DNA from: Thermoplasmata archaeon
GTDB taxonomy: Archaea; Thermoplasmatota; Thermoplasmata; Lutacidiplasmatales; UBA184
Assembly: GCA_030040755.1 (NCBI GenBank)
Contig: JASHTC010000221.1
Location: 1-22,449, forward strand
Length of the DNA stretch: 22,449 nucleotides
Direction: 5' to 3'
The position numbers and the translations under genes were made by a program. Below, piece by piece: positions 15,229-21,691 of the stretch (its first letter is position 1; each line of letters opens with the position of its first letter). Under the pieces are notes generated by a model that was not told the DNA's origin, did not search any database, and saw only the letters and a program-made list of their open reading frames with translations.

Positions 15229-16556
15229 TCGCAGCCCGCGAACATCCACCCCGGGCAGGCGGGCAGTCGTCCCGGGTCGCCGCTCTCCATCGCCTGCGAG
15301 AGCAATCGGGCGCGCGCCCGCCACACCCGGGAGAACACGGAGCTCGGCTCGAAGTGCAGCTCCACGACCTGGACCCGGTCGGTCTCCCTCCCCGGCGCCT
15401 CGTACCCGACGACCAGACGGGACCGGCTCATCCCGGTGGCGACACAGCGCAGTCCGAGCTCGAGCGCGTACTGCGGAGAGCGGGCGATCCACTCATCGGC
15501 CGGGACCCGGCGGCGGAGTCGCGAGGTCCGTACGAGATACGGTGCTCCGAACAGCCCACCGACCTCCTCGTCCGGTTCGTCCGAGCGGGTCACCAGACGG
15601 CTCACCTCGCCCACCGCCCCTCCCTCGACGGCGTCGGTGAGGCGGAGGTAGAGGTCCGGGGCCTCCCCGGACGGAACGGGCGGCGCGGGCGCGGCGGACG
15701 GCGGGACCGTCCGGCGGAAGAACGCGCGCCGGGGGTAGAGGAGGTCCCGGAACCGCTCGACCACGGGAGGGCCGCCGGGGGACGGGATGCGCGCGACCGC
15801 GGTGGCCAGGGACTCGGCGAGTCCCGGTCGGGGGACCGGGCGCGCGGCCCGGTCGACCGAGACCGGCCCGGGCGCCGGCTCGGTCCCGTCACAGTCGCAG
15901 GCTCCCGCCGTCTGGTACTCGCACCCGCGACCGAACCAGGGGCACCGGGGGAGGGCGCGCGGGCGACCCTCCGCGAGCGCCCGGCGAAAGTCATCGGCGC
16001 GATGACCCATCTCGGCCCGGATCGGCTCGAGCGCGTCGAACTCGAGGTCGTAGACGGCCACCTCCTCCACGCGCTCCCGACCGAGGCGCAGGTACACGAG
16101 CCGGCCTCGCGGCGCATCGAGCAGGGCACAGTACATCCCCAGCTGGTCGACGTGCTCGGGACGGGCGCGTCGCAGGTCCTCGGCGGGCAACGGAGTGCCC
16201 GTGGTCTTCACCTCGACCGGTCGGTCGGTGAGCACGTCGACCCGTCCGTGCAGGCTCCCCCGCCGGACGTGGACCTCGAGGGCCCCCTGCGAGGCGAACA
16301 GGACGCCGAGGGTCCGATGCAGCCGCCGGCCCCCCTCGAGCCGCTGTTCCCGCTCCACGGAGACCGGGATCGGAGGTCCCCGGAGCCGCCAGTACGCGCG
16401 TCGCGGGGCCAGCAGGTCCGTGACGCTCACGGACCGGGGGGAGCCGGCCGGACGCAGCCGGGCTCGGAGCTGGCGGCCGAGCTCCTCGTCCTCGCGCGCC
16501 GACACCGCGGACGGCCAGTCCGGCTCGTCGGGGAGCACGCCCAGGCTGTCGACCAC
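15135..16556 (-). CDS. Tandem RecB/Cas4-like PD-(D/E)XK nuclease with pseudo-nuclease second half
   Basis: A 473-residue protein made of two related halves. Half one (about 43-224) has PRRAYW (51-56), H80, D107 in GRVDVLT, E115-V-K117 in VEVKTT, and QLGMY (138-142), the RecB/Cas4 nuclease motifs. It ends with a likely Fe-S set C205, C212, C220, C222. Half two (about 266-455) repeats the layout: DLLYPRRAFF, a matching LVRTSR, LELGLRC and C434, C442, C448, C450. There K is R343, E115 corresponds to L341, no matching Asp is seen, and Q138 is E366, so it looks catalytically dead. The N-terminal cysteine of Cas4 (CPRR) is Ala50 here. The GTG at 16556 lies about 24 bases from a TATA box. No cas genes or CRISPR array are present; a DNA-repair role is likelier. 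Confidence 0.72.
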   Translation of the reverse strand: MVDSLGVLPDEPDWPSAVSAREDEELGRQLRARLRPAGSPRSVSVTDLLAPRRAYWRLRGPPIPVSVEREQRLEGGRRLHRTLGVLFASQGALEVHVRRGSLHGRVDVLTDRPVEVKTTGTPLPAEDLRRARPEHVDQLGMYCALLDAPRGRLVYLRLGRERVEEVAVYDLEFDALEPIRAEMGHRADDFRRALAEGRPRALPRCPWFGRGCEYQTAGACDCDGTEPAPGPVSVDRAARPVPRPGLAESLATAVARIPSPGGPPVVERFRDLLYPRRAFFRRTVPPSAAPAPPVPSGEAPDLYLRLTDAVEGGAVGEVSRLVTRSDEPDEEVGGLFGAPYLVRTSRLRRRVPADEWIARSPQYALELGLRCVATGMSRSRLVVGYEAPGRETDRVQVVELHFEPSSVFSRVWRARARLLSQAMESGDPGRLPACPGWMFAGCDYREVCGCGSPDGRVQWKRTVEAVRANPSDS

Positions 16557-16564
16557 GGGGGACG

Positions 16565-16580
16565 ATACCTTCGCAGGTAT
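16565..16580. repeat. Perfect inverted repeat in the nuclease/nadB divergent spacer
   Basis: ATACCT (16565-16570) and AGGTAT (16575-16580) form a 6-bp palindrome with a 4-base centre, TCGC. The right arm is part of the minus-strand TATA box of the nuclease gene. It could be an operator, or simply two back-to-back TATA-like half elements. Confidence 0.45.
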
Positions 16581-16583
16581 AGG
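16576..16583 (-). promoter_or_regulatory. TATA box of the nuclease gene
   Basis: The minus strand reads CCTATACC, centred about 24 bases before the GTG at 16556, so the mRNA is probably leaderless. It resembles the CTATACTC of the divergent nadB promoter. Confidence 0.5.
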
Positions 16584-16608
16584 AGACCGGGGACTCCCTC
16601 AGAAGCCG

Positions 16609-16616
16609 CTATACTC
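16609..16616 (+). promoter_or_regulatory. TATA box of nadB
   Basis: CTATACTC is centred about 25 bases before the GTG at 16637, with a short G+C-rich stretch between and no ribosome site needed. This supports a leaderless transcript and the choice of start. Confidence 0.5.
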
Positions 16617-16636
16617 GGTCCCCGGGTCGCGCCGGT

Positions 16637-18226
16637 GTGAACGCCACGAGCCGCCGCCCGCTGATCATCGGGAGCGGGATCGCCGGGCTCTACGTCGCGC
16701 TCCGTTGCCGGGAGATGGGGCTGCGGCCGACCTTGGTGACCAAGAGCCTGCTCGACGAGTCCAACACGCGCTACGCGCAGGGCGGGATCGCGGCCGCCAT
16801 CGGGCCGGACGACTCCCCCGTCGCGCATCTCGAAGACACCATCCGAGCGGGCGACGGGCTGGTCGACGTGAACGCGGCTCGGGTCCTCACGCTGGAAGCC
16901 CCGACGCGGATCGCCGACCTCGTCCGGTACGGCGTCCCGTTCGACACCGTCAACGGACAGATCTCCCTCGGTCGCGAAGCGGCCCACCGGTACGCCCGGA
17001 TCCTCCACGCAGGGGGGGACAGTACGGGCCACTCGATCGAGGAGACGTTGAAGCGTCGGGCCCTCGAGGCCGGCATCGAGGCGCGGGAGCGGACGGTGCT
17101 CCGCGCGCTGCTGCCGGGCACCCCCGACGGGCCCTCGGCCATCCTTTCGGACGCGAGCGGCCGCCGCCTCGAGCGTCTCGCCCCAGGGCCGGTGGTCCTG
17201 GCGACCGGCGGTACCGGCAGCCTGTACCGGCAGAGCTCGAACCCCTCCGTGGCGACCGGGGAAGGGGTCGCCATCGCCTTCCGGGCAGGGGCGCTGCTGA
17301 CCGACATGGAGTTCATCCAGTTCCACCCGACCGTCTTCTGGCGCGCCGGCGCGCCCCGGTTCCTGATCACCGAGGCGTTGCGCGGCGAGGGCGCGGTCCT
17401 GGTCAACGAGGCGGGCGAGCGGTTCATGCCCAGCTATCATCGAGACGCCGAGCTCGCTCCCCGGGACGTCGTAGCGCGAGCGATCAATCAGGAGATCCTG
17501 CGCTCCCACCACGGGTGCGTCTACCTCGACGCGACCGGGCTACCGCGCGACCGCCTCTACGCCCGGTTCCCCTCCATCACCACCTTCCTCTCCGCCTACG
17601 GGCTCGACCTGGCCCGCGACCGCATCCCGGTCGCGCCGGCGGCCCACTTCATGATCGGAGGGGTGAGCACCGACATCGAGGGCCGCACGAGCGTCCCGGC
17701 GCTGTATGCGTGCGGTGAGGTCGCCTCGACCGGAGTGCATGGGGCGAACCGACTCGGGAGCAACTCCCTCATCGAAGGGCTGGTCTTCGGGGAGCGGGTG
17801 GCGCGCCAGCTGCTCCATCCGTCGACCGGTGGACCGACGCCCCCCGTCCGAACGCTCCGGGTCCGCCTCCCCGAGGGCGGCGGCCGGGCGGAAGAGGCCG
17901 GCCCGCTGGACGAGATCCGCGACACGCTCTGGACGGGCGTCGGGATCATCCGCCAGGCCGCGGGCCTGCGCGCGGCGCTCGCAACCTTCGAGCGGATCTC
18001 GCGCGCGGTGGAGCCGGCGGAGCCGGGCGTCCTGCCGGGACCCCTCGCCAACGCCGCCGTGACCGCCGCGCTGGTGGCCCGGGCCGCCCTCGAGCGGACC
18101 GAGAGCCGGGGCGCCCACTACCGGTCCGACCATCCCAAGAAGGTGCCGGCCTGGCAGCACCATCTGGGACTCCAGCGCGCGCCCGGACCGCCGACATCTT
18201 CGCCGGGGTCCGCAAGAAAAAGGTAA
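16637..18226 (+). CDS. nadB: L-aspartate oxidase
   Basis: A 529-residue FAD flavoprotein that oxidises L-aspartate to iminoaspartate, the first step of de novo NAD synthesis. The dinucleotide-binding GSGIAGLY (12-19) opens the protein, followed by NTRYAQGGIAA (43-53). Residues matching the known active site are E114 (LGREAAHRYARILHAGG), H230 (EFIQFHPT), R276 (APRDVVARAI) and H337 (AHFMIGGVSTD). The GANRLGSNSLIEG segment (369-381) distinguishes it as aspartate oxidase or succinate dehydrogenase type. No Fe-S or membrane partner is present and the RYAQGG form favours NadB. The start is the GTG at 16637 behind a TATA box. The C-terminus (residues about 500-529) is Pro/Ser/Arg-rich. Partner genes nadA and nadC are not in the window. 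Confidence 0.92.
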   Translation: MNATSRRPLIIGSGIAGLYVALRCREMGLRPTLVTKSLLDESNTRYAQGGIAAAIGPDDSPVAHLEDTIRAGDGLVDVNAARVLTLEAPTRIADLVRYGVPFDTVNGQISLGREAAHRYARILHAGGDSTGHSIEETLKRRALEAGIEARERTVLRALLPGTPDGPSAILSDASGRRLERLAPGPVVLATGGTGSLYRQSSNPSVATGEGVAIAFRAGALLTDMEFIQFHPTVFWRAGAPRFLITEALRGEGAVLVNEAGERFMPSYHRDAELAPRDVVARAINQEILRSHHGCVYLDATGLPRDRLYARFPSITTFLSAYGLDLARDRIPVAPAAHFMIGGVSTDIEGRTSVPALYACGEVASTGVHGANRLGSNSLIEGLVFGERVARQLLHPSTGGPTPPVRTLRVRLPEGGGRAEEAGPLDEIRDTLWTGVGIIRQAAGLRAALATFERISRAVEPAEPGVLPGPLANAAVTAALVARAALERTESRGAHYRSDHPKKVPAWQHHLGLQRAPGPPTSSPGSARKR

Positions 18227-18251
18227 TGCCGCCCCGGGGGTCGCCGCGCTG

Positions 18252-19442
18252 ATGGACCTCTCCCTGTCGGAGGAGGAGCGGGATCTTCGCGAGGCCGCGC
18301 ATCGGTTCGTCCGCAAGGAGGTCGCACCGGTCGCCGACCGGATGGACCGGGAGGACTACTTCCCGCGCGAGGTCTTCCGCCGCCTCGGCGAGCAGGGCTT
18401 CCTCGGAGTCACGGTGCCCACGGAGTACGGCGGCCTCGGGCTCTCGTACCTGGCCCAGGCCCTCATCCTGGAGGAGATCGCCCGCGTGAGCCCGGCGCTG
18501 GCCCTCAGCGTCGGCGCCCACTCGAACCTGTTCGCCGACAACCTCGGCCGCAACGGGACCCCGGCGCAACGGGCCCGGGCCCTCCCCGGGATCGCGTCGG
18601 GGGAGACCGTCGGAGCGTTGGCTCTCACGGAACCGGACGCCGGTTCCGACGCGACGAGTCTGCGGACCCGGGCCGAGCGCGACGGCGACCACTATGTTCT
18701 CAACGGCTCGAAGCAGTTCATCACCAACGGCCCGATCGCGGACTGGCTGCTGGTGTACGCCAAGACCCACCCGGCCCGCGGCCGCCGGGGGATCAGCGCC
18801 TTTCTCGTCGGGCGGGACGCGCCCGGCTTCTCGGTCGCGCGCAGCCTGGACAAAATGGGGATGCGCGGCTCGCCGACCGGGGAGCTCGCGTTCCAGGACT
18901 GTCGCGTTCCGGCCGAGCAGCTCGTCGGCACCGAGAACAACGGGGTCGCGGTGATGATGAGCGGGCTCAACGTCGAGCGGGCCGTCCTGGGGGCGATCCC
19001 GCTCGGGATCAGCGCCGAATGCCTCGAGCGCTCGCTCGAGTACGCCCGGACGCGGGAGCAGTTCGGGCAGAAGATCGGGCATTTTGAGATGATCCAGCAG
19101 AAGCTGGCCGACATGTACACGGAACTCGAGGCGGCGCGATGGCTCGTCTACTCGGCCCTGCACTCGGTCGCGCAGGACCTGCGGAGCTCGCGCGCGAGCG
19201 CCGCCGCCCTCACCTTCGCCTCGGAGGCGTCGACCCGTCACGCGCTCGCGGCCGTGCAGATCCACGGCGGCTACGGATACATGCGGGACCTCCCGCTCGA
19301 GCGCCTCGTCCGAGACGCCAAGCTGCTCGAGATCGGGGCCGGCACGAGCGAGATCCGCCGCCTCATCGTGGCGCGCGAGCTCCTCGGCCCGGGGTTCCGT
19401 GACGAGAGCCACCGGCCGAGCGCCAGGACCGAACGTATATAG
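18252..19442 (+). CDS. Acyl-CoA dehydrogenase, isovaleryl-CoA dehydrogenase-like
   Basis: A 396-residue FAD enzyme introducing a 2,3 double bond into an acyl-CoA. Family motifs are TEPDAGSD (126-133) and REQFGQKIGHFEMIQQKLADMY. It matches isovaleryl-CoA dehydrogenase specifically in two places. The C-terminal motif is IGAGTSE (361-367) instead of the usual YEGTSE, so the normal catalytic Glu is absent. A Glu sits at E242 in MSGLNVERAVLGA, where isovaleryl-CoA dehydrogenase has its base (MSGLDLER). SVGAHSN (86-92) is another shared segment. Leucine breakdown is therefore a good guess; other branched acyl-CoAs are possible. It starts 25 bases after nadB; an A-rich AAGAAAAAGGTAAT at the nadB end may supply a promoter. 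Electron-transfer flavoprotein genes are not seen. Confidence 0.9.
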   Translation: MDLSLSEEERDLREAAHRFVRKEVAPVADRMDREDYFPREVFRRLGEQGFLGVTVPTEYGGLGLSYLAQALILEEIARVSPALALSVGAHSNLFADNLGRNGTPAQRARALPGIASGETVGALALTEPDAGSDATSLRTRAERDGDHYVLNGSKQFITNGPIADWLLVYAKTHPARGRRGISAFLVGRDAPGFSVARSLDKMGMRGSPTGELAFQDCRVPAEQLVGTENNGVAVMMSGLNVERAVLGAIPLGISAECLERSLEYARTREQFGQKIGHFEMIQQKLADMYTELEAARWLVYSALHSVAQDLRSSRASAAALTFASEASTRHALAAVQIHGGYGYMRDLPLERLVRDAKLLEIGAGTSEIRRLIVARELLGPGFRDESHRPSARTERI

Positions 19443-19443
19443 G
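19434..19443 (+). promoter_or_regulatory. TATA box of the coiled-coil gene
   Basis: CGTATATAGG is the best TATA match in the window. It overlaps the stop codon of the acyl-CoA dehydrogenase gene and is centred about 28 bases before the ATG at 19466, as for a leaderless transcript. Confidence 0.6.
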
Positions 19444-19465
19444 AGTCGGAGGCGAATCCCGACCC

Positions 19466-20197
19466 ATGGCTGGTCGACCGTCCACGGTCTCGGGCCCGGG
19501 CGCCAGCGCCCTTCGCCTGGAGGTCCTCAAGGACCTCCAGTCGATCCTGGACGACCGGGAGGTCCGCGACCGGCTGGACCGGGGGCCGCTCGCAGAGACC
19601 AAGGGCCGCGAGCACTGGGTCCTCCACTTGCTGCTGCGGGCCCAGGAGTCGACCAGTGCGCACTTTGACGTCCTCCTCCAGACGGTCTACTCGAACCTCA
19701 CCTCCCGGCTGACCGCCCTTGACGACCGGCTGCAGCGGGTCGAGGCGGTCGGTCAGGGGCTCGGGGATGAGGTCAAGACCCGGCTCGAGGGGATCGAGGG
19801 CTCGCTCGCCGAGCGCGTGGGACGGGAGCTCCAGACGGGGATCGGCCAGGCGGCCCAGCGGGTCAGCCAGGACATCGGGACGAACCTCGACACGAAGTGG
19901 AAGCCGATCGGCGACTCCGTCGAGGCGTTCGCCCAGCGCTCGAGCCAGCTGACGAAGGACCTCTCCGACACGTTCCGGGTCGCGACCCAGAACCGCCTCC
20001 TCCTCAACGAGAACGCCCGGCGGATCATCGACCTCGGCCGGGACATCGTCGCCCTCGAGGAGAGCCTGAAGCTCGCGCTCGCGAAGACCCTCGAGGAGGG
20101 GCTGCAGCCGCTCGAGCAGCGGGTCGCGGCCCTCGAGGCTCGGTTGGCGAACGGGGACCTGCCGGCGTCCTCCTCGAACGGGTCGACCCACACGTAG
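19466..20197 (+). CDS. Soluble coiled-coil / amphipathic-helix protein, unknown function
   Basis: A 243-residue, almost wholly alpha-helical protein I do not recognise. Residues about 13-75 form a helical head (LEVLKDLQSILDD, then REHWVLHLLLRAQE). From about 80 to 228 heptad-like patterns run on, with LTSRLTALDDRLQRVEAV and a final LQPLEQRVAALEARLA. A short Ser/Asn/Thr tail follows. There is no signal peptide, membrane helix or cysteine. It has its own strong TATA box and is followed after ten bases by phosphopantothenate synthetase. The look is that of apolipoprotein-like or chromosome-associated coiled coils, but no function can be named from sequence alone. Confidence 0.75.
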   Translation: MAGRPSTVSGPGASALRLEVLKDLQSILDDREVRDRLDRGPLAETKGREHWVLHLLLRAQESTSAHFDVLLQTVYSNLTSRLTALDDRLQRVEAVGQGLGDEVKTRLEGIEGSLAERVGRELQTGIGQAAQRVSQDIGTNLDTKWKPIGDSVEAFAQRSSQLTKDLSDTFRVATQNRLLLNENARRIIDLGRDIVALEESLKLALAKTLEEGLQPLEQRVAALEARLANGDLPASSSNGSTHT

Positions 20198-20207
20198 GCC
20201 GGCGTCC

Positions 20208-21038
20208 ATGCGCCTGTCCCCTCGCCACCCCCGCTACGCGAGCCTTCGTCGCCGCGCGGGGCTCGCCGAGGCCAGTCGGAGCGGGTTGGTCGTTCCCGAG
20301 GGACTCATCGCCCATGGGCGGGGCGAGGCGTTCGATTACCTGCTCGGCGAGCGGACGAGCCCGAGCGCGCGCCGCGCGGAACGACTCGCCGCCGACTGGA
20401 TCCGGGCGGCGCGCCGCCCGGTGGTCAGCGTGAACGGCAACGTCGCGGCCCTGGCCGCGGCCGGCATCGCGCGACTCGCGCGGGCCCGGCCCGGCCTCGG
20501 GGTCGAGGTGAACCTCTTCCACCGGTCTCCCGCGCGGGTCCGGGCGGTCGCCCGGGCCCTCCGTCGGGCGGGCGTCGAGCCGGTCCTCGGCCAGCGTCCC
20601 ACGGCGCGGATCCCCAACCTGCCCTCCGACCGAGCGCTCGTCGACCGACGGGGCATCTACGCGGCCGATGTCTGCCTCATCCCGCTCGAGGACGGGGACC
20701 GGACCGAGGCCCTGCGGGCGATGGGGAAGCGCGTGGTCTCGGTCGACCTGAACCCGCTCTCCCGCACGAGCCAGCACGCGGACCTCCCGATCGTGGACGA
20801 GGTCGCGCGGGCGCTGACGCACCTGGCCCACGACGTGCGGCGTAGCCGGGTCCCGCTGGGCTCGGGCCGGCTCGCGCCGGCCGACCCCGCGGTCTTCCTC
20901 GCGGCCGCTCTGCGGACGATCGGCGGAAACCTCAGGCGGGCGGCGGGGCGGGCTCGGACCCGGCCCGCTCCACGGCGGGGGCGATCTTCTCGGCGACGCG
21001 CTCGAGGAAGGAGCGGTCGCTCGCGTCGAACGCCTTGA
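20208..21038 (+). CDS. 4-phosphopantoate--beta-alanine ligase (archaeal phosphopantothenate synthetase)
   Basis: An ATP-dependent ligase joining 4-phosphopantoate and beta-alanine in the archaeal coenzyme A route, where pantoate is phosphorylated first. The family (DUF137) is recognised from HPRYASL (7-13), GLIAHGRGEAFDYLLGERT (32-50), SVNGNVAAL (74-82), EVNLFHR (100-106), IPLEDGDR (158-165) and DLNPLSRTS (180-188). The conserved protein ends near residue 250. The reading frame continues to 276 as an Arg-rich tail encoded on the DNA that also encodes, in reverse, the end of the GAF gene. Catalysis is cytoplasmic. The gene follows the coiled-coil gene by ten bases, so it is probably co-transcribed with it. 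Confidence 0.92.
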   Translation: MRLSPRHPRYASLRRRAGLAEASRSGLVVPEGLIAHGRGEAFDYLLGERTSPSARRAERLAADWIRAARRPVVSVNGNVAALAAAGIARLARARPGLGVEVNLFHRSPARVRAVARALRRAGVEPVLGQRPTARIPNLPSDRALVDRRGIYAADVCLIPLEDGDRTEALRAMGKRVVSVDLNPLSRTSQHADLPIVDEVARALTHLAHDVRRSRVPLGSGRLAPADPAVFLAAALRTIGGNLRRAAGRARTRPAPRRGRSSRRRARGRSGRSRRTP

Positions 21039-21429
21039 CGGTCGTCCCGTCGATGTCGATCTCCCCGAGGACGGTCCCGGCGGCGCGCACCGGGACGACG
21101 ATCTCCGAACGAGTCGACAGGAAGCAGGCGAGGTACTCGGGGGAGGCCGAGACGTCGTCGACGATGACCGTGCGGTTCTCCCGCACGGCCTGTCCGCATA
21201 TCCCCCGGGTCACCGGGATCCGCGTGTGCTCGGTGGGCGCGGCCCCTTCCCAGGCCTCGAGCACGAGGGTGTCGCCGTCCCGCCGGTAGACCCCGATCCA
21301 CGGGTAGTGGGCGAACTCCGCCTGCAGGAACCGGCACACCTCCGAGAGGGCGGCCCGCCCCTGGAGATGCGCGAGGATCGAGTCGACGTGGAGGAGCGAC
21401 GGGACCGCCCGCTTCTCGGGGACGCTCAC
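20932..21429 (-). CDS. GAF-domain protein resembling free-methionine-R-sulfoxide reductase
   Basis: A 165-residue single GAF domain. RIPVTRGICGQAV (70-82) and the segment DDVSASPEYLAC (91-102) followed by RSEIVVPV (107-114) match the MsrC/fRMsr family. C78 and C102 are 24 apart, as are the second and third reactive cysteines of the E. coli enzyme. The position of the first cysteine, ten residues before C78, is H68. Reduction of free Met-R-sulfoxide is thus plausible with a two-cysteine cycle, or the domain may instead sense a ligand. The start is a GTG at 21429, with no TATA box before it. It lies 43 bases after the tRNA-Ser gene and may be read from the tRNA promoter. Its 3' end overlaps the opposing ligase gene by 107 bases. 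Confidence 0.75.
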   Translation of the reverse strand: MSVPEKRAVPSLLHVDSILAHLQGRAALSEVCRFLQAEFAHYPWIGVYRRDGDTLVLEAWEGAAPTEHTRIPVTRGICGQAVRENRTVIVDDVSASPEYLACFLSTRSEIVVPVRAAGTVLGEIDIDGTTVKAFDASDRSFLERVAEKIAPAVERAGSEPAPPPA

Positions 21430-21441
21430 GATCGATGGCCT

Positions 21442-21472
21442 CCGCCCTCGCGCGCGCCACCCCGGAGGGCGG
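21442..21472. repeat. 8-bp inverted repeat between tRNA-Ser and the GAF gene
   Basis: CCGCCCTC (21442-21449) and GAGGGCGG (21465-21472) are perfect complements around a 15-base loop. The outer arm abuts the discriminator base of the tRNA. In RNA it would form a trailer hairpin just downstream of the tRNA 3' end, which might influence 3' processing or end the tRNA transcript before the GAF gene. In such G+C-rich DNA chance occurrence is possible. Confidence 0.4.
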
Positions 21473-21590
21473 CGCCGAGGGGGAGAATCTCCGCCGGGAC
21501 GGGCTGGCCGTCCCGGGCCTTTGAACTCCCGAAGCGTATTCCGCCACGAGCTTTCCAGACTCGCGCCGTACCGGACTGAGCCACCTCGGC
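21473..21590 (-). tRNA. tRNA-Ser(GGA), T-loop interrupted by about 33 bases
   Basis: The acceptor stem GCCGAGG (21590-21584) pairs perfectly with CCTCGGC (21480-21474), and the discriminator is G at 21473; CCA is not encoded. The D arm has A14, GG18-19 and a 3-bp stem. The anticodon arm is CGAGT/CTGGAAA/GCTCG, with anticodon GGA at 21556-21554. A long variable arm (GGCG, GAATA, CGCT) marks a class II serine tRNA. The T stem GGGAG (21530-21526) pairs with CTCCC (21485-21481), but TTCAAA is followed by an insert before the stem closes. Removing 33 bases restores a 7-base T-loop and an 85-base tRNA. An A/T-rich CTAAGCTTATC lies upstream at 21631-21621. Confidence 0.85.
21487..21519 (-). other. 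Putative non-canonical tRNA intron (T-loop, position 59/60 or 56/57)
   Basis: Within the T-loop, CCGGGACGG (21516-21508) pairs perfectly with CCGTCCCGG (21502-21494) around a 5-base loop, giving a 9-bp hairpin. Excision of 21487-21519 gives loop TTCAAAT. Excision of 21490-21522, also 33 bases, gives TTCGATT. Both are normal T-loops. I could not draw a 3-4-3 bulge-helix-bulge around either junction, so splicing by the usual archaeal endonuclease is unproven. Confidence 0.55.
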
Positions 21591-21620
21591 ACGCCCTACG
21601 GTTTGGGACGGGATTCCGCC

Positions 21621-21631
21621 GATAAGCTTAG
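21621..21631 (-). promoter_or_regulatory. TATA-like element of tRNA-Ser
   Basis: The minus strand reads CTAAGCTTATC, centred about 36 bases before the first base of the tRNA. This would leave a 5' leader of about ten bases. No gene covers 21591-21691; nothing else is visible there. Confidence 0.45.
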
Positions 21632-21691
21632 CGGCCTCGAGGCAGCGACCGTCCGTTCGCCCGGCGGTCCGTGCCGCCGGGCCCCGAGTCG

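Noticed and set aside
15135..16556. CRISPR-Cas context for the Cas4-like protein
   Set aside because: No direct-repeat array and no other cas genes are present in the window; neighbours are nadB and a GNAT gene.
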